Notes: generated by a model not told the origin, from the letters alone. 64,000 nucleotides of DNA from Homarus americanus (GCF_018991925.1 NW_024756914.1:5309008-5373007); one strand, 5' to 3'. Positions 1 to 11,220 are shown, counted from the first letter of the stretch. Program-made: numbers and translations.

Positions 1-211
1 CAGTGTGTGTGGACGACAAACACTCGGTACACACACAGACAATGTATGGACACAGCAGCAGGGCCGTCATAATTCACTCACGGTCGTCTGTTTACCCCTA
101 GTAAGGTGCATACACAGGTACGTGATGACACACACAAGAAATGCTTATGAGTTCACGCATAGACATACACGATGACTTGACACTGACGCCTGAGTCTAAA
201 CACCGTCAAGT

Positions 212-302
212 ACTGTACTGCGGTGTCCTTCGAGACTCATTTTTTTAATCCCTGGTTGAAACACGACGACCCTCTTCAACGGAGAGGGTGCTTAAGACTC
301 CG
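212..302 (+). repeat. Solo head segment of a dispersed short repeat
   Basis: This stretch matches, in the opposite orientation, about 90 bp at 29501-29597. Shared blocks include GTGTCCTTCG near 225 and AACACGACGA followed by CCTCTTCAACGG near 260-285. At 29.5 kb the segment forms the head of a SINE-like insertion, so this is probably a truncated copy of the same head. It has no coding signal. Confidence 0.5.
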
Positions 303-530
303 GCCGTGAGTACCCTGACTTAACCTCTTGAGTACGATAACTGGACTTTTATATGTGTACCTTTATGTATATCAAATTATTAAATATACATAAAAGAGTA
401 CAAACAAAGATGCACACCAGAAGCGTCTTTACCCAACACGTAAAGTTCTGATTTTTATTCAGATTAATTTATGAAAGTGTAATTCGTGTGAGGGCAAGTT
501 TACTCTGCTCCCGTGACCTGTTCATTACCA
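303..530. other. AT-rich non-coding DNA
   Basis: No ORF, splice-flanked exon or repeat family is recognisable here. Confidence 0.5.
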
Positions 531-676
531 TGTTAGGTCAGATTAGTTTAAATTAGGTTAATATAGTTTAGGTTAGGTTACGTTAAGGTAGGTTAAGGTA
601 GGTTATGTTACGTTATGACATATATTGTTATGTTAGATTATATTAGGTTACGTTAGGTTAGGTTAGGTTAGGTTAA
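531..676 (+). repeat. Degenerate TTAGG-type pentanucleotide repeat
   Basis: Imperfect GGTTA/TTAGG units recur throughout, with four consecutive clean units near 651-674. TTAGG is the common arthropod telomere unit, but decapod genomes also carry much interstitial AACCT/TTAGG microsatellite. The short, degenerate array inside unique DNA argues for interstitial repeat rather than a telomere. Confidence 0.7.
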
Positions 677-1182
677 GTCGATTCTCCTCATATATAGTGT
701 AATCTGTAATTAACTACAATATGATAGTCTCTATACAGTATACAGAACAGTCTCAACCTTCGAAAATTAAAACAAATGTATAGAAATTTTCATAATAACC
801 TCTACTTAACGCCACACACACACACACACACACACACATAAATACTGTATACATATACCCCTGGTGATCCTCTTTCCAGACCTTCCAGCCCCACCCCTAC
901 CCCTGTACAGTGATGCTGGTGTGGAGAGATGAACCTTCACCTCACTAACTAGATCACCTAATGCTGTCACAACCTGGCCTTCACCTTAATTAACTTCATG
1001 ATACCACCTTCCTCGCTGCCTCCCCTTTCACTGTCTCTGTTTGTGTGTCGTCTGTGTGCCTGTCTGTCTCTCTATCTGTCTATTTTCGTCTGTCTGTCTC
1101 TCTCTCTCTTCCCCAAAAATAATGGCAGATGCAAGAGGCACCATCACGACCACCGACACCAGCAATGATGGAAGGCCGTGTA
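677..1182. other. Non-coding DNA with a short (AC)n
   Basis: This interval contains an (AC)n tract at about 812-838 and a CT/GTCT-rich stretch at 1030-1110. The 71-residue reading frame starting at 1041 is a translation of the GTCT-rich tract and is not credible as a gene. Confidence 0.5.
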
Positions 1183-1184
1183 AT

Positions 1185-1695
1185 GCCAATAGAGGGAAGA
1201 CAGTTAGTTATATTAGACTGGTAAGAGGAAGACAGTTAGTTATATTAGAGTGGTGAGAGGGAAGACAGTTAGTTATATTAGAGTGGTGAGAGGAGAGGGA
1301 AGACAGTTAGTTATATTAGAGTGGTGAGGAGGGAAGACAGTTATATTAGACTGGTAAGAGGAAGACAGTTAGTTATATTAGACTGGTGAGAGGAAGACAG
1401 TTAGTTATATTAGAGTGGTGAGAGGAGAGGAAGATGGTTATATTAGAGTGGTGAGAGGAAGACAGTTAGTTATATTAGAGTGGTGAGAGGAGAGGAAGAC
1501 AGTTAGTTATATTAGAGTGTGAAAGGGAAGACAGTTATATTAGACTGGTGAGAGGGAAGACAGTTAGTATTAGACTGGTGAGAGGGAAGACAGTTATATT
1601 AGACTGGTGAAGGGAAGACAGTTATTAGACTGGTGAGAGGGAAGACAGTTATATTAGATTCAGGAGGGAAGACAGTTATATTAGACTGGTGAGAG
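1185..1695 (+). repeat. Minisatellite, about 33-bp unit
   Basis: Roughly fifteen imperfect units carry the core GACAGTTAGTTATATTAGA followed by a variable TGGTGAGAGG spacer. Unit length varies through loss of the TTAG block or duplication of GAGAGG. Confidence 0.85.
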
Positions 1696-1797
1696 AAAGC
1701 TGTGTGTATACATAGGAGCATATGGTACGTCTGGGGCATACATGTATTAACAGCAGCATAGTACACTCATCGGCTTTGGGGAGATATGAAGCTGTCT

Positions 1798-2165
1798 GAG
1801 TGGGGGTGGTGGGGAGAGGGGGGTGGTGGGGAGAGGTGGGGTGGGGAGAGAGTGGGGGGTGTGGGGAGAGAGGTGGTGGGGAGAGGGAGGGTGGGGGGAG
1901 GTGGTGGGGAGAGGAGGGTGGTGGGAGAGGGGGGGTGGGGGGGAGAGGAGAGGGTGGGGGAGAGGGAGGGGGGGGAGAGGGAGGGGTGGGAGGAGGTGTG
2001 GAGGAGGAGGGTGGTGGGGGGAGGGGAGGGTGGGGGGGGAGAGGAGGGTGGTGGGGGAGAGGGAGGTGGTGGAGAGAGGGTGGTGGGGAGAGGAGGTGTG
2101 AGGAGAGTGGGGGGAGAGGGAGGGGTGGTGGGGAGAGGAGGGGTGGTGGGGGAAGAGGGAGGTGA
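1798..2165 (+). repeat. G-rich purine minisatellite
   Basis: Degenerate repeats of GGGGAGAGG and GGTGGTGGGG make this stretch almost free of C on the + strand. All frames stay open for hundreds of bases, so the proline- and glycine-rich frames on both strands are composition artefacts. G-tracts are dense enough for G-quadruplexes on the + strand. Confidence 0.9.
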
Positions 2166-2221
2166 GACAGAGGGTGGCCAAACAGAAGTGACCATCCAAC
2201 TTGTACCCTCTCACCTTCTCT

Positions 2222-3990
2222 ATTATCTCCTCTCCCCACCCTTCCCACCTACCTTACCTCCCACACCCACCATCCCCACCTCCCACACCCACCATCCCTA
2301 CCCCCACACCCACCCATCCCCTACCTACCACACCCACCATCCCACCTCCCACACCCACCATCCCTACCTCCCACACCCACCATCCCCACACCACCATCCC
2401 TACCTCCCACACCCACCATCCCTACCTCCCACACCCACCATCCCTACCTCCCACACCCACCATCCCACCTCCCACCTGCCACCATCCCACCTCCCCACCA
2501 TCCCTACCTCCCACACCCACCATCCCCACCTCCACACCCACCATGCACACTCACCATCCCTACCTCCCACACCCACCCCCACCTCCCTACCTCCCACCAC
2601 CCACACCACCATCCCTACACCCACACCCACCATCCCTACCTGCACCCACCATCTACCTCCCACACCCACCATCCCTACCCACACCCACCATCCCCACCTC
2701 CCACTCCCTCCCACACCCACCATCCCTACCTCCCACACCCACCATCCCTACCCCACACCCACCATCCCTACCTCCCACACCCACCATCCCTACCTCCCAC
2801 ACCCACCATCCCCACCTCCCACACCCACCATCCCCTACCCCCACACCCACCATCCCCACCTGCCACACCCACCATCCCTACCTGCCACACCCACCATCCC
2901 TCCCACACCCACCATCCCTACCTCCCACACCCACCCATCCCTACCTGCCACACCCACCATCCCCACCTCCCACACCCACCATCCCTACCCCCACACCCAC
3001 CATCCCCTACCTCCACACCCACCATCCCTACCTGCCACACCCACCATCCCTACCTCCCACACCCACCATCCCCACCTGCCACCACACCCACCATCCCTAC
3101 CTCCCACACCCACCATCCCTACCTGCCACACCCACCATCCCTCCCACCACCCACACCCACCATCCCTACACACACCTCACCTCCCACCATCCCCTACCTC
3201 CCCCCCCCATCCCACCATGCCACACCCACCATCCCTACCTCCCACACCCACCATCCCTACCTCCCACACCCACCATCCCCACCTCCCACACCCACCATCC
3301 CTACCTCCCACACCCACCATCCCTACCTCCCCACACCCACCATCCCTACCCCCACACCCACCATCCCTACCTCCCACACCCTACCATCCCCTACCACACC
3401 CATCCCCACTCCCACTCCCACACCCACCATCCACCTCCCACACCCACCATCCCTACCTCCCCACACCCACCATCCCTACCCCCCCCACCATCCCCTACCT
3501 CCCACACCCACCATCCCCACCTCCCACACCCACCATCCCTACCTACCATCCCACACCCACCATCCCTACCTCCCACACCCACCATCCCTACCTGCCACAC
3601 CCACCATCCCCACCTCCATCCCCACCACCCCCACACCCACCATCCCTATCACACCCACCATCCCACCTGCCACACCCACCATCCCACCTCCCACCCACCA
3701 CCCTACCTCCCACACACCACCATCCACCTACCCCCCACACCCACCTCCCACACCCACCACCTCCCCTACCACCCACCACCTCTCCCACCCCCACACCCAT
3801 CATCCCACTACCCTCCCACACCCACCATCCCTACCTCCCACACCCACCATCCCTACCTCCCACACCCACCACCCCTACCTGTCACACCCACCATCCCACA
3901 CTCCCACACCCACCATCCCTACCTCCCACACCCACCATCCCTACCTCCCACACCCATCATCCCTACCTCCCACACCTTCCTCCCACCACC
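2222..3990 (+). repeat. C-rich minisatellite, about 22-bp unit, 1.77 kb
   Basis: About eighty tandem units share the core CCCACACCCACCATCCC followed by TACCT or CACCT. Insertions and deletions of C break the period often. Open frames of up to 754 codons encoding Pro-Thr-Ile/His repeats result from the lack of stop triplets in the unit and are not genes. The G-rich strand is the minus strand here, opposite to the neighbouring array at 1798-2165. Confidence 0.95.
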
Positions 3991-4262
3991 CCTACCCAGT
4001 ATCAGAGAGGCCGTCCAGCAAAGAGTTACCAGAATAATCACACACTATGAATTACAACCGTTCCGAAGTATAAATCCTGGCTGGCCGTGACCTGACCTCA
4101 TTCTTCTTGCCTTCCTAACATAACTCACATAACGCCTTGAAAATATTCACCATAATTTACGTAACTCTCTCTCTCCTGACGTAACACACAAAATACCTTT
4201 TGGAAAATCATCTCGACACTTACATACTCTCTCTCTCGATCAGACGCCCATCAGTAATTCCC

Positions 4263-4328
<66 letters not shown>
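4263..4328. repeat. (AC)n microsatellite
   Basis: An uninterrupted CA dinucleotide tract abuts the 3' end of the minus-strand LINE. Confidence 0.95.
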
Positions 4329-4335
<7 letters not shown>

Positions 4336-4338
4336 ACA

Positions 4339-5175
4339 TAAGAATATAAGAACATAAGAAAATAAGGAGTCTGCAATAGGCCGGTTGGCCTGTGCATGGC
4401 AGCTCCTGTCAAGGGTTACTACCACTCTCTGTCATCCATGAATCTATCCAGCCTCCTTTTAAAAATTTCCAGCGTTCCAGCACTTACTACAAAGTTGCTA
4501 AGCTTGTTCCACTCGTCCACCACCCTATTTGTGAACCAGTTCCATCCTATCTCCCTCCTAAACCTAAACTTATCCAACTTAAATCCGTTGCTACGAGTCC
4601 TATCCTGCTCGGATATTACAAGTACTTTATCTGTATCTATTTTATTGATTCCTTTCACCCACTTAAATACTTCTATCATATCTCCCCGCACTCTTCGTCT
4701 TTCTGGGAAATGCAAGTTAAGTTTCTTTAACCTATCCTGATATGGAAGGTTTCTAAGTCCCGGAATCATTTTTGTCATTCTTCGCTGCACCGACTCTAGT
4801 GAATTTATATCCATTCTATAATAGGGGCACCAGAACTGAACAGGATAATGGAGGTGCGGCCTAACTAGCACAAGATATAGTTGTAATAACCTCTGCACTC
4901 TTATTACTTACACTTCTAGATATAAAACCCAATACTCTGTTTGCCTTATTTCGAACATTAACGCACTGTTTTCTAGGCCGTAGGTCCGGGCTTACAAGTA
5001 CCCCTAAGTCTCTTTCACAAGTCGACTTCTCTAGGTTGATGTTGTTAAGGCTGTATAAATTGACAGTATTTGTTCTTCCAATATTAAGTACGCTGCACTT
5101 GCTGGTGTTGAATTTCATTTGCCATTTTTCTGACCTCTCCTGCAGTTTATTTAAATCCTCCTGTAGTGCATTTGC
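4339..5175 (-). mobile_element. 5'-truncated LINE (non-LTR retrotransposon), RT C-terminal part
   Basis: The minus strand encodes the end of a jockey/CR1-type reverse transcriptase in two overlapping frames. The upstream piece (about 5172-4861) carries LQEDLNKLQERSEKWQMKFN, the stretch that follows the YADD catalytic loop, then GVLVSPDLRPRKQ. The downstream piece (4898-4419) carries LVRPHLHYPVQFWCPYYR and VQRRMTKMIPGLRNLPYQDR, standard for the thumb and C-terminus of this class. A frameshift near 4880 separates the pieces. The 5' part, including the catalytic aspartates and the endonuclease, is missing: homology stops at the long (AC)n. The 3' end near 4339 has an ATAAGAACATAAGAA-type tail. 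The copy is dead. A related 3' end lies at 35497-35905. Confidence 0.9.
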
Positions 5176-5176
5176 A

Positions 5177-5447
<271 letters not shown>

Positions 5448-5607
5448 AACATATCAAGCAGTAATTTATCGCCTGTTATCCATTTCAGACAATCTTAGAG
5501 TGGGACTTAATTGCCTATTGGAATGGCCGAATTACCCTAATCACCCCTTAATTACGAGTATTAGTGTTAACGTACGTGTTGAGTAACTCCCTTTGAGAGT
5601 AATTAAG

Positions 5608-5817
5608 AGATGGGTAGGTAGGTAGGTAGGTAGGAAATAGGCAGGCAGGCAGGTAAGCAGGTAGGTAGGTAAGCAGGTACGTAGGTAGGTAAGCAAGCAG
5701 GTAGGGTAGGGTAGGGTAAGGTAAGGTTACTGTAGGTAGGAAATATATTAGGTAGATAGGTAGGTGGGTATGTATGTGTGTAGGTAAGTAAGTTGATAGG
5801 TAGGCAGGCAGGTATGT
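5608..5817 (+). repeat. GTAG/GCAG tetranucleotide-derived repeat
   Basis: GGTAGGTA and GGCAGGCA motifs recur with interruptions by GTAAGCAG and GGGTAGGGTA, forming a compound microsatellite just 5' of a SINE. Confidence 0.85.
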
Positions 5818-5823
5818 AACTCT

Positions 5824-6098
5824 GGCGACCTGTGGTGTAATGGTCAGAATGCTCGCCTCGCAAGTGAATGGTCCCGGGTTCGATTCCTGGGCAGGGTGAA
5901 ATTATGGTTAAATTTCTTTACGCTATTTGCCTCTGTTGGCGAGTTGTCCGGTCTTCTCGGACTATTCCTTGACACTGGGTCATGCAGCTCGTTAACTCGG
6001 GGTGTGGTTGTTGTGTTGGCGACAGCTTCTACACCTTAAACAAATCATGGTCTTTGGGCCGGCCATCCTAGTACACGAGGATCAACAATTATTATATG
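5824..6098 (+). mobile_element. tRNA-headed SINE, copy 1
   Basis: The head has RNA polymerase III promoter-like boxes: an A-box-like TGGTGTAATGGTCAG at about 5832 and a B-box GGTTCGATTCC at 5878-5888. The body reads CAGGGTGAAATTATGG, then TTGACACTGGGTCATGCAGC, then GTGTGGTTGTTGTGTTGGCG, and ends in a short TTATTAT tail. Minus-strand copies at 10384-10686 and 18840-19196 share the whole structure, which proves a dispersed family rather than a tRNA gene. A segment present in other copies (TCTACCCAGCAGTAATTGG in sense) is missing here. Confidence 0.88.
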
Positions 6099-6296
6099 CA
6101 GGTCGGTAATTGTGTCTTATTGGTGGAGTGAGTGACAACCTCGTTTCTGTCTTCCTTATGATTGGTTGAATGTCTAGCTGTGGTGTTCCTGGTGTTCACT
6201 GATTGCTTGGTTCACTGTGACTCCTTTGGTCCAATGTAAGCCCATCATACAGGACCCAAACACAGCAGACAAGAACTACACCATTACCAAACATCC

Positions 6297-6480
6297 CCTC
6301 TGTCACCCTCCACCTTCTGTTCGTCACCCCCCTTTACCCTCCCTCCACCTCTTCTCTCACACCCTCACCCCTCTCACTCTTTCCCACCCCCTTGTTCTCT
6401 ATCACCCTTTTCCCTCCTCTTTCTCTCTCCCCCCCTTCCCTTCTCTCACCATTTTCCTTCCTTCTCTTCCCTCGTGCAGA
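6297..6480. repeat. Pyrimidine-rich (CCCT/CTC) low-complexity tract
   Basis: A nearly pure C/T stretch. The 155-residue open frame across it is low-complexity and has no recognisable domain. Confidence 0.7.
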
Positions 6481-6945
6481 ACACAGCCATCACCATCAAC
6501 CATTGTCTTCTCACACTGGCTCGTCAACCAAACTTTTTACTGTGGTCAGGATGTGAAATATCTCCTTCTCTCTGTCTCTATCTCTTCTCACTCTCTCTTA
6601 CTCTATTTTTTGTATTTAATTTTTCCATGTAATTCTCTGTCTGTCTGTCTGTCTCAATTCTTTTTTTTTGTATTCTGGGAGTAAGAGGAGACACGCTTTA
6701 CCCTCACACAAAAAGACTTCAACTTGTGTGCCTTTACCTGCCGCCCCCTCCCCTAGTTACCTTCATTTTCATTATCATCATCATCATTATTATTATTATT
6801 ATCACACCAAAATACAGTAACTATGGTAACAGTGACGGCAATATAACACAGGCAATATAACACAACGTAACTGTGTGAGCACCTTTACAGGACCAGAAAG
6901 TTGGAGGTGACCTACATTGACCACCCCCCCCGACATACTCACGTA
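6481..6945. other. Non-coding DNA with short simple repeats
   Basis: It holds a (GTCT)n stretch near 6640 and an (ATT)n tract near 6780-6802. No gene is visible. Confidence 0.5.
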
Positions 6946-6946
6946 C

Positions 6947-7275
6947 ACGAGTCATGAATACGTACACGGGTTATAAATACGTACACGGGTTATAAATCCG
7001 TACACGGGTTATAAATACGTACACGGGTTATAAATACGTACAATCAAAGACAAAAGTCGTGTCGCGGTTTTGTCCGAAGATTAAATATAACTCGTGAAAC
7101 ATTATGAGAGCCCTACCACAAGGCAGAGCGGACCAATAGTTTTCGCCAAATTTCACGAAACGACTTATGTCTGTCATTGTATACGGGTCATAAGCACGTA
7201 CACGAGTAATAAATACGTACACGGGTCATGAGTGCATGGGTCATAAATACGTACACGGATCATCAATACGTAAAC
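6947..7275 (+). repeat. Minisatellite, 19-bp unit, interrupted
   Basis: Units of GTACACGGGTTATAAATAC are clean at 6960-7045, interrupted by about 130 bp of unrelated sequence, then resume in degenerate form at 7195-7275. Confidence 0.8.
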
Positions 7276-7301
7276 GGATCATAAATACATACAGAGATCA
7301 C

Positions 7302-7302
<1 letters not shown>

Positions 7303-7348
<46 letters not shown>
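7303..7348. repeat. (AC)n microsatellite
   Basis: A pure CA dinucleotide tract. Confidence 0.95.
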
Positions 7349-7349
<1 letters not shown>

Positions 7350-7720
7350 CAATAATTACAGGGGCTTTGAACACTATACAACACACAGAGGTCATTAAAA
7401 GGTCATAACTGAGGACCAGATTACATGTTCACCTGGTCATTATTACACTTAAGTAACTTCATTAGCATACTCCCGGTGCCATACTGTTGTTATTAAAGGA
7501 AATTCAGAGTTTATGTTATGAGTTAAAAACATTGGTTAAATATGATGGACCTCCGGACAGTTGTACAGTGAGAGTTAAATGATTGTTAGGTCAGGTCAGG
7601 TCAGGTCAGGTTAAGTTACAGACCCGGATGTCACTAATTCACAAGTCATACAACATACACCGGACCAATCACTTAAGCCCTACAAGATGACCTAACAAAC
7701 CTGTAATTAACCAACTTCCC

Positions 7721-7766
<46 letters not shown>

Positions 7767-8001
7767 TTGAATAAATGCTCTACAAAATTGCACCCCGGGA
7801 CTTGTTATAACCGGACCACTGACTTAATTGTTGATTGAATGAACTGTTTTTGTTTTGTATTTTTTTAATGAATAAATTACTCTGATGGGGCCATTTAGGT
7901 TGTGTACAGGGTGTCTGGAAGCTTCTCATTGGTGGAATATAATAATAAAAAAAATATATATCTTTTAATTTCTTCTTTATTGTCTTAGATAAATACTAGT
8001 G
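7349..8001. other. Non-coding DNA with one (AC)n
   Basis: This holds a GGTCA pentamer run near 7588-7608 and an (AC)n tract at 7723-7762. No coding signal is seen. Confidence 0.5.
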
Positions 8002-8325
8002 TCCTGGTTCTGGGGGTCCTGGTTTATGTGTCCCGGTTCTCGGGGGTCCCGGTTTGTGTGTCCCGGTTCTTGGGGGTCCTGATTTGTGTCGGTTCTTGGG
8101 GTCCTGATTGTGTCCCGGTTCTTGGGGGTCCCGGTTTGTGTGTCCCGGTTCTTGGGTCCTTGTTGTGTCCCGGTTCTTGGGGGTCCTGGTTTTGTGTGTC
8201 CCGGTTCTTGGGGTCCCGGTTTGTGTGTCCCGGTTCTTGGGGGTCCTGATTTGTGTGTCGGTTCTTGGGGGTCCCGGTTTGTGTGTCCCGGTTCTTGGGG
8301 GTCCCGGTTTATGTGTCGTAACCTA
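8002..8325 (+). repeat. Minisatellite, about 30-bp unit
   Basis: About ten imperfect units combine TGTGTCCCGGTTCTTGGGG with GTCCCGGTT. Several units have lost 7-10 bp. Open frames across it are repeat artefacts. Confidence 0.9.
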
Positions 8326-8350
8326 ACCTAACCACCAGGATTATTCTTGA

Positions 8351-8352
<2 letters not shown>

Positions 8353-8390
<38 letters not shown>

Positions 8391-8396
8391 ATAGAA
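8353..8396. repeat. (ATT)n microsatellite
   Basis: An ATT trinucleotide tract beside a purine-rich stretch at 8397-8560. Confidence 0.9.
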
Positions 8397-8734
8397 AAAG
8401 AGGAAATAAATTATGAATAACGAGGAAAACGGAGAAGAGCGAGAGAATAAGAGGAAGTGAGGGAAGGTGAGATGAAATGAGGGGTTCAGACTGAGGTGGG
8501 GGGATGGGGGGGACACGAGTAGGGGGACTGGTGGGGATGGGGGACTGGTGGGGGGCTTAATTACAGTCCTCCATACCACCACTGCTCCAGCTTGGCACTA
8601 CACTCCATAAATAACAGCGAATTACATAATGGTTGTAATTTTGCCCAGTAAAAGATCCTCATTATCTCGATTTCAGCCGCACTGTATCGCGTTATTCACA
8701 CAGGGTTTAAGATTATTACTGTTACGAAGACGGT
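8397..8734. other. Purine-rich then unique non-coding DNA
   Basis: G/A-rich to about 8560, then unremarkable sequence. No gene is recognised. Confidence 0.5.
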
Positions 8735-8862
8735 GATTGAGTATGATGATTTAACCCCATGAGTATGATGGTTTAACCCCATGAGTATGATGATTTAACC
8801 CCTTGAGTACGGTGATTTAACCCCTGAGTATGATGATTTAATCCTTGAGTATGACAGTTTCA
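8735..8862 (+). repeat. Minisatellite, 20-bp unit
   Basis: Six units close to GAGTATGATGATTTAACCCC occur in tandem, with small substitutions. Confidence 0.88.
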
Positions 8863-8954
8863 ACCATGGAGAGGTCAGGTGATGGTGACGAAAGAGGTCA
8901 CACCAATCAAATGTTTATTTCTCCTCCACTAGAACTAACACACCTGTCTGTCTG

Positions 8955-9184
8955 TATCTCTCTCTCTCTTTCTGTGTGTGTGTGTGTGTGTCTGTCTTTT
9001 TCTCCCAAACTGTCAATAGTATCGTTGAATCTTCCCTCTCTCTCTCTCTCTCCCCTCTCTCTCTCCGCCTAACTGTCAATAGTATCGTTGAATGGCTCTC
9101 TCTCTCTCTCTCTCTCTCTCTCCCCTCTCTCTCTCTCTCTCTCTCTCTCCTCTCTCCAACTGTCAATAGTATCGTTGAATGGCG
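8955..9184 (+). repeat. Compound (CT)n array with three embedded 23-bp copies
   Basis: Three (CT)n blocks alternate with three near-identical copies of a segment containing CTGTCAATAGTATCGTTGAA, at about 9008, 9072 and 9158. The period is therefore a short unique segment plus a variable CT tract. Confidence 0.88.
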
Positions 9185-9278
9185 CCCAAAGGAATTTCAA
9201 CCCAAAACAGTTTTCAAAGCGAATTTGCATAATCCACTCACTGCCATGGTGCTTTTATTTATGAGCCCGCGAGTGACG

Positions 9279-10270
9279 TGAGTGACGGTGCGTACAAGTT
9301 GCGGAAGGTGAGTGACGAGGAATAAAAGGTGGGCAAGGTGAGTGACGGTGAGTACAAAGTGAGTGATGGTGAGTACAAGTTGAGTGATGGTGAGTACAAG
9401 GTGGTGACGGTGGTACAAAGTGATGGTGAGTACAAGGTGAGTGATGGTGAGTACAAGGTGAGTGATGGTGAGTACAAGGTGGTGATGGTGAGTAGGTGGT
9501 GATGGTGGTACAAGATGATGGTGAGTGCAAGAGGTGATGGTGAGTACAAGGTGAGTGATGGTGAGTACAAGGTGAGTGATGGTGAGCCAGGGGTGGTGAC
9601 GGTGAGTACAGGTGGTGATGGTGAGTGGGGTGGTGGTGGTACAAGGTGAGTGGTGGAGTACAAGGTGGTGATGGTGAGTACAAGGTGAGTGGTGGTATAG
9701 GTGAGTGATGGTGAGTACAAGGTGAGTGATGGTGAGTACAGGTGGTGATGGTGAGTACAAGTGAGTGATGGTGAGTACAAGGTGGTGGGTGTGAGTGGGG
9801 TGAGTGGGTGAGTGCAAGGTGAGTACAAGGTGGTGATGGTGAGTACAAGGTGGTGACGGTGAGTACAAGGTGGTGGTGAGTGGGTGGTGATGGTGAGTAC
9901 AAGGTGGTGGTGAGTACAAGGTGGTGATGGTGAGTACAAGGTGGTGACGGTGAGTACAAGGTGGTGGGTGAGTACAAGGTGAGTGATGGTGAGTACAAGG
10001 TGGTGATGGTGAGTAAGGTGGTGATGGTGAGTACAAGGTGAGTGATGGTGAGTACAAGGTGAGTGATGGTGAGTACAAGGTGAGTGATGGTGAGTACAAG
10101 GTGGGTGACGGTGAGTACAAGGTGAGTGACGGTGAGTACAAGGTGAGTGACGGTGAGTACAAGGTGAGTGATGGTGAGTACAAGGTGAGTGATGGTGAGT
10201 ACAAGGTGGTGACGGTCAGTACAAGGTGGTGACGGTCAGTACAAGGTGATGACGGTGCGTATAAGTTGCG
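9279..10270 (+). repeat. Minisatellite, 21-bp unit, about 1 kb, splice-donor-like
   Basis: About forty to fifty imperfect units with the core GAGTACAAGGTGAGTGATGG. Each complete unit contains AAGGTGAGT, a match to the metazoan 5' splice-site consensus on the + strand. Because 21 is divisible by three, short frames such as VSDGEYK repeats stay open, but no gene is implied. Units are clean at 10020-10210 and degenerate in the middle (9480-9700). Confidence 0.93.
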
Positions 10271-10308
10271 GAAGGTCAAACTGTATGACGTTTAAATCGT
10301 AAGTTACA

Positions 10309-10309
10309 G

Positions 10310-10345
<36 letters not shown>
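10309..10345. repeat. (AC)n microsatellite
   Basis: A CA dinucleotide tract just before a SINE. Confidence 0.9.
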
Positions 10346-10350
<5 letters not shown>

Positions 10351-10383
10351 ACAACTACAGATAGACAAACACATAATAATAAT

Positions 10384-10686
10384 AATGGTTGCCTTCGTGT
10401 TCCAGGGTGGCCAAGGGCCACCTAGGCGTGAATTTGTTTAAGGTGTAGAAGCTGTCACCTACACAACAACCACACCCTGAGTTAACGAGCTGCATGACCC
10501 AGTGTCAAGGAATAATACGAGAAGGCCGGACAACTCGCCAACTGCACTGGCTAACCAATTACTGCTGGGTAGACAGAGGCAAATGGTGTACAAAAACTTG
10601 TCCATAGTTTCACCCTGCCCGAGGATCGAACTTGGGTCCGCTCGCTTGCGAGGCGAGGATGCTGACCATTACACCACAGGTCGCCC
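10384..10686 (-). mobile_element. tRNA-headed SINE, copy 2 (near full length)
   Basis: In minus orientation the element runs from GGGCGACCTGTGGTGTAATG (A-box region, ending near 10686) through a B-box-like TTCGATCCTCGGGCAGGG to the body and ends at about 10384 against AATAATAAT, its 3' tail. It retains the TCTACCCAGCAGTAATTGG segment lost from copy 1. Most of the body matches the copies at 5824 and 18840. Confidence 0.9.
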
Positions 10687-11023
10687 CAAACACATACATA
10701 CACCCAAACCGACACAGACAAATAGACAGACAGACAGACAGACAGAGACACCCACACACCGACCGACAGAGTAAAAAAAAACAGACACATTTCCTTGATT
10801 AACAAACACAATAAATATACCGACCATATGTGTATATGACAGGAAAAAAATGTTTCATACACAAATAAAATAAACTAGAATAAAAAAAAAAGCAACAACA
10901 AGAATGGTGTAAAAACTTCATGATTATTTACCTGTCCACGAGTCAATCAGTGACACGGGAAGGACAGGTGGTGACTCTTTGAATACCTGGACACATTAAC
11001 TCTCTCACTCTCTGGTCTGCATC

Positions 11024-11060
<37 letters not shown>

Positions 11061-11217
11061 AGTCCCCAACACACCGTTTACATACAACCCTCATCTACCG
11101 TGATCTAAGTACCACCTGTTAAAAATAATAACAAAATGAAAAAACAAAACAATTTTTACCTCTTAAACTTCTCCGGAAAACAAAGTAGACGATGGTATTA
11201 AGCTGCATTAGGTGGGG

Positions 11218-11220
<3 letters not shown>
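10687..11220. other. Non-coding DNA with (ACAG)n and (CT)n tracts
   Basis: It contains an (ACAG)n tract at 10725-10746 and (CT)n at about 11027-11056. No gene is seen. Confidence 0.5.

Noticed and set aside
651..676. Chromosome end (telomere)
   Set aside because: Only a few perfect units, embedded in unique DNA on both sides.
1041..1256. 71-residue protein with a hydrophobic Cys/Val/Leu-rich start resembling a signal peptide for the missing Beat first exon
   Set aside because: It is a translation of GT/CT-rich DNA, lies 21 kb upstream, and lacks a clear donor at the needed phase.
1786..4090. Open frames of up to 754 codons rich in Pro/Thr/His
   Set aside because: Direct translation of stop-free C-rich and G-rich minisatellites; several frames on both strands are open and no start or splice context is convincing.
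5824..5900. Functional tRNA gene
   Set aside because: Pol III boxes are present, but the sequence continues into a SINE body shared by other copies, and the arms do not close into a normal acceptor stem.
6217..6684. 155-codon frame
   Set aside because: Pyrimidine-rich low-complexity sequence giving Pro/Ser/Leu; no domain or splice support.
9197..10279. 360-codon minus-strand frame rich in Tyr/Ser/Pro/Leu
   Set aside because: Antisense of the 21-bp minisatellite; open only because the period is a multiple of three.
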